Positions 56,411 through 64,000 of a stretch of 64,000 bases of DNA are shown piece by piece. The position numbers and the translations under genes are program-made. Origin of the DNA: Watersipora subatra (Eukaryota; Bryozoa; Gymnolaemata; Cheilostomatida; Watersiporidae); assembly GCF_963576615.1 (NCBI RefSeq), contig NC_088712.1, positions 14,080,541 to 14,144,540 of the forward strand, in the 5' to 3' direction. How positions within the stretch are numbered: position 1 is the first letter of the stretch; each line of letters opens with the position of its first letter. Under the pieces are notes generated by a model that worked only from the letters and a program-made list of their open reading frames with translations, was not told where the DNA came from and searched no databases.

Positions 56411-57999
56411 AGTTTGCGTGAACTCGTTCTTGAACTGGGAGTCGTTTATCCTTGTCTAGTACAATTTACTTCAACTCTCGCTCGATGAGATCTGCTCTGT
56501 ATTAATAAAGTATTAGCGATAGTTAATAAGGGGTTAATCTTTGTTTCAAGTCAATGTGTTAAATTATTCAATATTTTCTCAAGTGTTTGACATTTTCTCT
56601 TCCTTAACAATATAGACTCAATTATTTTTGACAGCTTAAGCGCGCAATTCTCTAAATAGCATTTAGTAGAAAACAACTTCACATTTAATAATGCTTAACA
56701 TCATACCAGACAATTTATTGTTTTTAGAGACTAGTACATAATAAAAACAGAAAGAAAGATTTTGACAATTAAATAGATACTAAGTTTTTTAGTTTTAAAT
56801 TTCAACTAGTTATATATATTTCAGAAATTCTAGGTTATTGTAAACGGTCTTGTACTTTTGTACATGACTGTATATCAAAAGGATTTTCATCAGCTGCTGA
56901 GCTTAAAGGCCGGAAGCTCTCCAATGTGACAACCACTCTACTCTTAAAAGCAAGTTGTGGTGTGGGGATAAATGTATAGCATACTTGTAGATAATAACCT
57001 TACAACCAGTCACACACCACAGCAATACATTCAATCTATCAATTTTTTCTCTTAGCAACACATAAACAGTGCTGTTGAGGTATACTTAAATAAAAACAAT
57101 CGAATACAGAGTACCATCACAATGGAAGTCTTCCAATAGACTTACAACAAATTTTGGCATTTAATAGCTTCAAAAATGTTAAGAGCCACTTATCAAGCCT
57201 AGAATAATCAAGACAGAACTATTATTGGAATTACGACAAAATATTTCAATTTACAAGCCAAAATATGCCAACTTCTGTGGGCCCAGTGCATCGACTAGAT
57301 GCAGTGCTACTACGCATGTGGGTTTCATAATACCTTGATATGTAGGGATTACGCTTTCATTTATTTTTTTCATTCAATATTGTAAATATATTTTAATTTT
57401 TGCTTTATGTAATATTTCTACTAATTGATGAAATAAAACATACGCATACCACACTAGACACAAATCACGCACACACACACCTTTTACCAGTACAAGACCA
57501 ACCAATATATTTACTTTTTCTAGCCCACGGAAGTTATTTGAATTAGTTCACGGAGCTTATGCTGGTCAATAGATGTTTAAAGCTAGAATGCACTTTGTTA
57601 GGATTTAGAGCATTCAAATTTTTAAAACTGTTTTCCTATTATAAAATATCTGGATGAAAACATAAAAACTTTAACATCATAATTATAAAAAAGGACATCA
57701 CTAAATAACTTATCATTGAAACTATTTCAATGATCATTTTAAGGGAGTTACCTTCTTCCGCTTATCATCTTGATAACTTTACAAGCAGCTCATTCATTGA
57801 ACATGCAATGTATTCAGTAAAGTAATGCTATCACACAATGTGACTTAATGATCAAATAACAACCTACAAATTAAACCCCGGCTAGATTATGATGGCAAAG
57901 TGTCAATGCCATTCATACCAATCAATGAATAATCTAATTTCCCCAAGAGCAGAGTGAACCAATTGCCATCATTTATAGACGATCGCTTTACATCATATT
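56411..57999. other. Intergenic, no gene recognised
   Basis: AT-rich. A short (ac)n run at 57468-57480. The part from about 57880 on may be the 3' flank of the small minus-strand gene that follows. Confidence 0.4.
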
Positions 58000-58005
58000 T
58001 TTATT
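58000..58005 (-). terminator. Poly(A) signal of the STMP1-like gene
   Basis: Minus-strand AATAAA 206 bp after the stop codon at 58211. Confidence 0.5.
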
Positions 58006-58210
58006 CATCTGTCTTTACAAATGGTAGAAATAAATAAACAACATTCCGAGATCAATGGCAATGATATTGACCACCACATAATTTACAAGCAGTTTTCCCA
58101 CAGGAACCATACAAGAAATATGCATTTAAAGCTTAGCGCCAAAATGGGTTGGCTTTGAAAAGAGCATCCTTAAAAAGTAAATGGAATGTTGCCAGTAACT
58201 GACACTCTGG

Positions 58211-58285
58211 TTAATCCTTTTTGTTTTTTTCTAGATAGTCCTTAGCCTTCTCCCACATTCTCTGCGGGTCAGTCACCTTTGGCAC
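58211..58285 (-). CDS. STMP1-like gene, last coding exon
   Basis: Minus-strand acceptor gatatacag, phase 0, 24 codons (VPKVTDPQRMWEKAKDYLEK, NKKD) and TAA. The amphipathic charged tail fits STMP1. Confidence 0.78.
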   Translation of the reverse strand: MPKVTDPQRMWEKAKDYLEKNKKD

Positions 58286-59372
58286 CTGTATATCAGAAAG
58301 GGAATGAACATACTTTTAAGCTTTCAGATTCATTTACACAACTATACATGCGATAAACAGAAGAACAGCATGCCTGTAGCAGGATTTTCCGGAGTGCATT
58401 ATCTTGGAATTTCCAAAGTGTATTACCTTGGAATTTCCAAAGTGTTTTACCTTGGGTTTTCCAAGGTGTATAACCTTGGATTTTCAAAAGTACATTAGCT
58501 TGGATTTCTGTACCTGTAGAGCCATTATATAGCTGGCCAAGAGAAGTTAAATTGGCTTCATGCCGTTTTACTGAAGCAAAAAATGTAGCGAAAAGTACTT
58601 CAAAACCAGATAGATTAACTAGAGTTGACGTTTTTATTTCCAAAAATAAAGCTCTTGAAAAGTAATGTTGGTAAGTTTTAAGACTAGCTACACTCAACTA
58701 CATAGTGTCAACAAATAAATTGGCAATGAGAATGAAGGTGAAGGTTACGACATCCTTGTAACTAGCTTACAATTTGTTAGACATTACGAGAATTCATAAT
58801 TCACACATTTCATTCGTTTTCATGAAACGTGCACATTCTTGTTCGAAGAGACGAAGACTATGAATGAAGATGAACAAAATGGAATTATAATTCTGTATAA
58901 TAGAATTATATTTTTTGATCAATCAAAGATCCACAAGCTTCAACTCCGAAGACAAACAACAACATGTTGGTTAATGCTGGTAATGACAGCAACAAAAACA
59001 CAAACAAAGTAGCCTATTTTATTGGCTTTAGCAACAGTTTTATGTATTTGAGGCCGATGATGTGTTCAGCTAATAAATAACAAACTTACGTTATAATTTT
59101 GGTCAAGGTAGACGCCTGCGTAGGCCCCGATGAGTGCACATACCTGAAGAAATTTAACTTTGTCAATTAAAACAGAAAAAGGTGGACACTCCAAGTTTTA
59201 TCTACACATGCCTAGCTCTAAACTACGCTGCACAATTGTCTGGGAATTAAATAAAACAATAATACACTGTAGTAAACAGGTATTAATAGTAAAAAGTAGA
59301 AATAGATAAGGAATATGCCCACAACCCTACAACCCAACATGTACTAACTTTGGGAAGGATAAATATTGACAT
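58211..59372 (-). CDS. STMP1-like mitochondrial membrane microprotein
   Basis: Two certain-looking coding exons on the minus strand join in phase 0 to give VCALIGAYAGVYLDQNYN followed by VPKVTDPQRMWEKAKDYLEK and NKKD-stop. Human STMP1 (47 residues) has the same layout: a short hydrophobic N-terminus with G-VGMYLAQNYD-PN, then a charged helix rich in Lys and Glu. Shared residues include the G..G.YL.QNY.(I/V)P core. STMP1 is a small inner-mitochondrial-membrane protein linked to respiratory complexes; that role is taken from the family. A candidate start exon (59349-59399) would add MSIFILPK, making 50 residues with one membrane helix (about residues 3-21). The gene is far too short for ordinary gene finders. 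Main doubt: the first exon. Confidence 0.75.
58286..59089. other. Intron of the STMP1-like gene
   Basis: 58395-58495 contains short tandem words (ccttggaatttccaaagtgt, about 19-24 bp) repeated four or five times, another small minisatellite. Open frames on both strands across it are artefacts. Confidence 0.6.
59090..59143 (-). CDS. STMP1-like gene, membrane-helix exon
   Basis: Minus-strand acceptor aaatttcttcag and donor GTAAGT; exactly 18 codons, phase 0 at both ends: VCALIGAYAGVYLDQNYN. The GxYxGVYLxQNY pattern is the family core. Confidence 0.82.
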
Positions 59373-59399
59373 TTTCACAATGACATTGCCGAGGTTACT
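59349..59399 (-). CDS. STMP1-like gene, candidate start exon
   Basis: Minus-strand acceptor tgtgttttcacctttag, ATG at 59372-59370 giving MSIFILPK in phase 0 with the next exon, donor GTTAGT. An earlier ATG in the exon opens a three-codon frame only (ATG TCA TTG TGA). Length and hydrophobicity fit the STMP1 N-terminus, but no conservation can be tested here. Confidence 0.45.
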
Positions 59400-59409
59400 C
59401 TAAAGGTGA

Positions 59410-60113
59410 AAACACACTAGGCGATATTTAGAGCGATATCGGGCTGCGTGGCGCTAATCTGCATTAGAACTCACTCAGCGTGCTCATGCAAAGCGATAAT
59501 GCTAGACTTTCTCTACACAACTTTATCGCTAGCGAGATGCATTTCGATTGGTTGGTTGTTACTAGAATGCAATTTTATGGCGGGTAATCATTTCTTATCA
59601 ATGTTCACCAACGTACAGCAGCGACAATTTGCTATTTTGTTAATATTGAAACATCTTCAGAACGAGCACTGAATTGTTCATAAATTTAATAATAGCACTC
59701 CCAGTCATGTGCACCATAACAAACAAAAATTACAAAAAATCCGAGTTCAAAACCAACATTTGGAGTCAATCGTTGCGCAGGTTGACCATCTTGAGAACGG
59801 TAAATATTTAATATATCAGATATAACAAACCACTACAAAATAAAATGTATAAAAATCGAAAAAATATTACAGTTAAAAATACAATTATCATTTTTTCTTA
59901 TGTATTCTTGTAGTGTAGGCAGTGTCCAATCCGTGAAAGTGAGACAGGTTTAATGACAAATGCGGAAGTTGCTTACGTTGTCGCCTAGACGGCGCCATAT
60001 TGACTCACCTAAATTTATTAATAACTCAGATGGAACTAATGATACGGAATTTTATTGGCAGCTTGTAAGCGTGCCCATTATATCGTTTGCTAGTGAATCG
60101 CTCAAGTGTGTTT
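59410..60113. mobile_element. TIR element of about 0.7 kb
   Basis: Ends aaacacactaggcgat and, inverted, aaacacacttgagcgat. CG-rich words inside (gcgataatgctag, tcgctagcgagatg) contrast with flanks. A minus-strand aatatggcgccgtc (YY1-like) followed by GTAAGC at 59976-59971 could be a promoter and 5' exon of the STMP1-like gene, which would make the element or its flank part of that promoter. Confidence 0.45.
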
Positions 60114-60609
60114 AGTGCACAAGGGTCATGGTAAAATTAGCTCTATATTTTGCATATGACTCGCTTCAAATTCAGGTCGATCTCATTTGTAATGTAGAGC
60201 TGAAGAAACAAATTTTAATTACCACAATGCAACGTTATTTGAAAAGAAAACAAGCAAAAGTGATGTTAAACCTTTATAATAATAATAGCTTTATTATTAA
60301 AAAGGTTAATCATTTGTTTACAATAGCTCTCATAGCATGCTTATAATTTGATAGTGGTTCAATTCCATTGATATTTTTTAGTATTTCTAATTTTGATAAT
60401 TTGGAAAAAACTAAGAGAGTGCCAACTTAGTGAGCACAACTGAGCATGCCTTGCAAGGTCTCAGGCAGATGGGAGACAGAATAAGAGGCATTGAAAGACG
60501 CTAGTACTAGTATCAGTCTTGCAACTGAGAAGCTTACTGGGGTGTTAGACACAAGTAAAATCTTGAGTTCTTAATATTTTTGCTATAACGCTTGTAATAT
60601 GATTTGAAT
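60114..60609. other. No gene recognised
   Basis: The 72-residue frame at 60128 is AT-biased and unrecognised. Confidence 0.4.
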
Positions 60610-60885
60610 CTTTTTCAATCTGAGACCGTGTTTATTGAAGGAATTGTCCTTGGTACATGTGACGGCACAGTCTTGAGTTTCTAATCAGAATGGTGTTCAA
60701 GAGGCTGATTCTCATGAAGCAGACAGAGTTTTGAATCACAATAGTGTTAATGCCCTGGCAAAAAGCGTGGAGTACATTAGTGCGAAACTTGGACAAAATT
60801 GGTGAAAAAATTAAAATCGCGTTGTGTTTTGTGTGCAGACTAACAGACAGACAGAATGACAAAGAGTGATTTGTTATTAATATAG
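60610..60885. mobile_element. Dispersed repeat, relative of the 79-bp family
   Basis: Contains gattctcatgaagcagacag, agttttgaatcacaatagtg, gaaacttggacaaaattggtg and actaacagacagacag in the same order as 14926-15195. A single unit, more diverged. Confidence 0.55.
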
Positions 60886-62496
60886 ATATAACATTGTAAG
60901 TAAGTCAGAGTCGTCACTATACTGGCCAACAATCTCTCAGGCTAATTATATAATTATAAATGCTGACAAATACAGCCCAACCTTGTTTTCAAGCGTCTCA
61001 GATCTAATCAGAGGGCAAACTAAAAATCTACAAAACATTAGCAAAGATTTTCAAAGTTTATTTAAATTGTTCACACATCATGAAAATAAATGTTGTGTTA
61101 AACAAAATGGTATTCATGTAGATACAAGAATCACCATCAATATGATGAGCAAAGCGTCAATTTTATGTACTTCTCAACCTTAATACAATTTTGGTAACGA
61201 GCATGGAAAATAGCACCCCATATACAAAAAACTCTAAGGTGTTCCTTAGTATCTACCAAACTTATGCTATTCATAAGACAACACAACTCACCAGGTTAGT
61301 AAATAATGACATGGTGCAAACCTAGTTCTCTCCTCTTTAATACTAGGATCTGTTGGCCACATCCAACTTTAAATGTTAATGAAACATTGTCAAGTCCTAG
61401 AAAAATACACCTATAATGCAAGTACACAAGCAGTGTGCTGTCAATTTAAAGATGAAAATATGTCAGTACCGGCAAGTTCTTCACATGAGCATAAAAGCTG
61501 AAATTAATGATTCATGGAGTACTTTCTACAACACTCGTGAAACAAACATTTCGTGAAATAATTTACGTGCTTCAACCGTGGAATAACATAAAAGGCAAAC
61601 TGCAATGAATTAAATTCACCTATTGCAAGAATTTTGACATCTTCCAAAGTTATAGGTCATGGTAATGATAACTAAACCCTCTAGCCCTCAGAACATCATT
61701 GATTAACAGTGTAGACAGTAAATCCACATCAATGTATGACTATATACACTAGGACGTTATTTGGGAAAGATATATATATGAGCAATCTTTATTGTGGTAA
61801 TCAATAGTCATATTTTACAATATGTTTTCCACAAGGTACCACGGCAAGTAAACTAACTAAAAAGCGGTGTACAACAAAAAAAAAATAAAAAGGATCGCAA
61901 AGAAACTATAGTCTAACTAAAAAACTAGTGAATAGTCTAACTAATATAATAATATTAGAACTGAATGCATAAAATATGTAGAACACAAGCTTGAGGATTG
62001 ATATGATATTGATATGAGTATGAGTACAAAAAGTGGACAAATAATAGCTCAGTGAAAATAGTATACAAATATATGACAAGTTTTCTAGTCATGAAAACAA
62101 AGTGTAATATGAAATGGTTAAAATAGGTAAGGCTATATGATGAATGGTATTATTGGTCAGAGGAAAGTAGGTGTAGTTTGAGTTTTGTTTTAAAAGATTG
62201 CAGAGGAAGAGTTCTTAAATGAGTGCAGAGATTATTTAATGAATTTAGCAGGTTACTGTTGAGTTTGTTGTGGTTTATGGCACTAAGTAATTTGAATCTG
62301 TTTCTGGTTTTGTGACTATGGTTTACGGTTTGAAATACTATTATTAGTTGATTTTCATTTTGCTACCTATTAAAATTTTAATAAAACTTTTAACGAACTA
62401 TACTGGCTTCACATATTATTTCGAAATATATCTAGTGAGCAGGAATAGCTCTCCAGTTGCACCGTTGCTTTAGCCTTAATGGCACTGTGTCAGCAA
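60886..62496. other. No gene recognised
   Basis: Unique AT-rich sequence. The 66-residue frame at 60983 has no recognised domain. Confidence 0.4.
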
Positions 62497-62534
62497 TGAT
62501 ATACAGCCCCCCAGGGGGGCTGTATATCATTGGT
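62497..62534. repeat. Perfect palindrome with 18-bp arms
   Basis: Arms aatgatatacagcccccc and ggggggctgtatatcatt separated by one base. The right arm with flanking sequence recurs at 36219-36237. Likely the hairpin of a transposon end or a self-inverted insertion. Confidence 0.85.
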
Positions 62535-62870
62535 GTCAGGTAAAGCTCGGATTCACTATTGATATTGGATGTGTTTGACTCATAACTACAGCTAGTTGCA
62601 AACAAAGATGTAAAAACTGTAAATAATTTGTAGCAATCAGTTGGCCATAATTTTAGCGGTACTCAATACAAAATAAAAACAAAAGGTATAAATACTTTAG
62701 CACTACTTCATTTTGCAAACAATACCAGAGCAAGGTTGAGTCAAAGTGAAGGTCAGTATAAGGTCGGACTACAGGCGCATGCGTATTGAAGGATCGCAAA
62801 CCGGAAACGCATGTAAATCCTGTCAAATCGTGTACGCGCTTTATCCTTTTTTATTATTTATAGTAACAAA
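62535..62870 (+). promoter_or_regulatory. Upstream region of NOP2
   Basis: 62765-62850 is richer in CG than its surroundings (gcgcatgcgtattg, aaaccggaaacgcatg, cgtgtacgcgc), consistent with a housekeeping promoter. cttttttattatttatag seven bases before the ATG looks like a splice acceptor, so a 5' UTR intron or trans-splicing is possible. Confidence 0.35.
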
Positions 62871-63177
62871 ATGGGAAGAAAATTAGACACAGAAAAACCT
62901 AAACGTGGTCCTGGGAGAAAAGCAAAAAGGCAACAAGATCCAGTAGTTCCAAAAGCTTTGATTGAACCTACCAACTCTTCTAAAAAGCTTTCTTCTCATC
63001 AGAAGAAGAGAAAAAAGCTAGCCCTCCAAAAAGATGCAGAAAAACAACAACTGCTACAAGCAAAAAAGGATAAAGCATTAGCGAAGAAAAATGCAACACT
63101 TTTAAAGAGTAAGCTCAATGGCCCAAAGAGAAGCATGCGAACGGTTTCTAAAAAGGTTTTAAACCAAAGTCTCAGTG
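62871..63177 (+). CDS. NOP2: NOP2, 28S rRNA cytosine-5 methyltransferase, first coding exon
   Basis: ATG in context aacaaaATGG. The encoded MGRKLDTEKPKRGPGRKAKR almost repeats the start of human NOP2/NSUN1 (MGRKLDPTKEKRGPGRKARK), followed by SSKKLSSHQKKRKKLALQKD, corresponding to the KRLSSRARKRAAKRR part. The exon gives 102 residues plus one base, very basic, with the nucleolar targeting style of the family, and ends at donor GTAAGT (63178). NOP2 places m5C on large-subunit rRNA and is needed for 60S ribosome assembly in the nucleolus. The methyltransferase domain lies in exons beyond the window, so only identity, not activity, can be judged. Confidence 0.88.
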
Positions 63178-64000
63178 GTAAGTTAATGCTAATTTAATTT
63201 ATAGATAGCCTATAAGCTCCTCGCCGTGCTACTTCAAATTAGCGCTGAGCTATTAGCAATGTAGCAGACCTAAAGGTTGGTACGCATTGATTGACGCATA
63301 AATACGTTATTATTTATCTATGTGAAGTTTTCTCAATACAAGTACCTGTTGAGGAATTTTTTCTAGTGTAGAAATTGGGCTTAAGTGCCTCCATTTTTGC
63401 TATAAAGATTGCCAAAGCATAAATCAAAGTTGTTAAAAAGCATTTGAGTGTTAACAAAAACTCGCTCAAAGAGGATATTTTTGACAGTATAAATCCTATA
63501 AAGAAATATCTCATCCATGTAATGCCCACGGGCGTAATGGATCATCCTGTATATATGTATCTGATAGGCAGTGACTGTTACCCAAAGACCAAGAGTAATA
63601 GTAGACCAATCAGAGAATTACAATGGATTTTATTAATAGCAAATTTGTATTTCAACTAAATTAATTTTGCTTCTTTTAGGAATGATCTACCAATTTCTCA
63701 AAGAATTTTCTGGATCATTCATTTTAAAGCTGTTTCGAGTTTTCAGTACAAAACTTGTCGTTATTCAAATTTTTAACTTACCGTCAAACCTCGACATACA
63801 AACTTAGAATGTTTTGATTATATTTGCTTCATATATTGTAGCAAGTATTCCTGTAAGAATACGTTAAATTTGTCATTTGGCTGCCAACAGGCCTGTATTC
63901 CCTAGTTGCAAGTTGGGGTGGCAAATGTTAGGCGACTAGTTATGAACACTTGGGGGTTTGGGGGGCGGTGTAAGCCCCTCAACGGGGTTCGAGGCAGCAC
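63178..64000. other. Start of NOP2 intron 1, no further exon recognised
   Basis: cttttag at 63674-63680 is a fair acceptor, but the phase-1 reading after it (MIYQFLKEFSGSFI...) does not resemble NOP2. 63890-64000 contains tggggtggcaaatgttagg and ggggtttggggggcggtgta, possibly the start of a repeat that continues beyond the window. Confidence 0.45.

Noticed and set aside
56065-56488. Four repeat-protein-like frames
   Set aside because: All come from a 24-bp non-coding minisatellite without stops; no start or splice evidence.
63444-63659. 71-residue frame after the NOP2 first exon
   Set aside because: Does not resemble any part of NOP2 and lacks a matching acceptor in phase 1.
1-64000. Retrovirus, LTR or Polinton remnants
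   Set aside because: No capsid, integrase, envelope or paired LTR structure was recognised. The only reverse transcriptase is that of a LINE.

Overview
The window is animal nuclear DNA. The evidence is split genes with GT/AG introns, complete U2 spliceosomal RNA genes, a Golgi sulfotransferase gene, a tropomyosin-like gene and the first exon of NOP2. Very short exons in long AT-rich introns, many Helitron-like and tRNA-derived repeats and many inverted-repeat elements suggest an AT-rich marine invertebrate, possibly a lophotrochozoan. The phylum cannot be fixed from the sequence. Coding sequence is a very small part of the window. Almost all long reading frames in the AT, GA and minisatellite tracts are meaningless.

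Layout. (1) 1-12.8 kb: 3' part of a tropomyosin-like coiled-coil gene (+), with exons at 5333, 9193 and 12560, a stop codon and a poly(A) signal. Its introns hold a 1.3-kb inverted-repeat element, a 0.88-kb TTAA-flanked element and smaller repeats. (2) 13-28 kb: no confident protein gene. It holds an ATT-rich tract, a 79-bp minisatellite grown from a dispersed repeat, several MITEs, a tRNA-Ile-like gene, tRNA-derived SINEs and a Helitron remnant that keeps the C-terminus of its helicase and carries a large GA array. (3) 28.0-50.2 kb: a complete galactose-3-O-sulfotransferase-like gene (+), eight coding exons and about 398 residues, with a membrane-anchor exon, both PAPS-binding regions and a poly(A) signal. 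Its introns contain a U2 snRNA gene, a U2 pseudogene, two more TTAA elements, a hAT-type MITE with an intact 8-bp target duplication, a Helitron-like element with exact ends and a 5'-truncated LINE inside a TIR-bounded block. (4) 50-58 kb: a second U2 gene on the minus strand, within an inverted duplication of about 1.1 kb of the first U2 locus, then minisatellites. (5) 58-59.4 kb (-): a tiny split gene for a STMP1-like mitochondrial microprotein of about 50 residues. (6) 62.9 kb to the end (+): the first coding exon of NOP2 (rRNA cytosine-5 methyltransferase); the rest of that gene lies beyond the window.

The genes belong to unrelated pathways (cytoskeleton, Golgi sulfation, splicing RNA, mitochondrial microprotein, ribosome biogenesis). 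No operon-like or defence-like system is visible. The observations most worth following are the one-period-per-exon design of the tropomyosin-like gene, the STMP1-like microprotein, the inverted U2 duplication and the families of palindromic elements.
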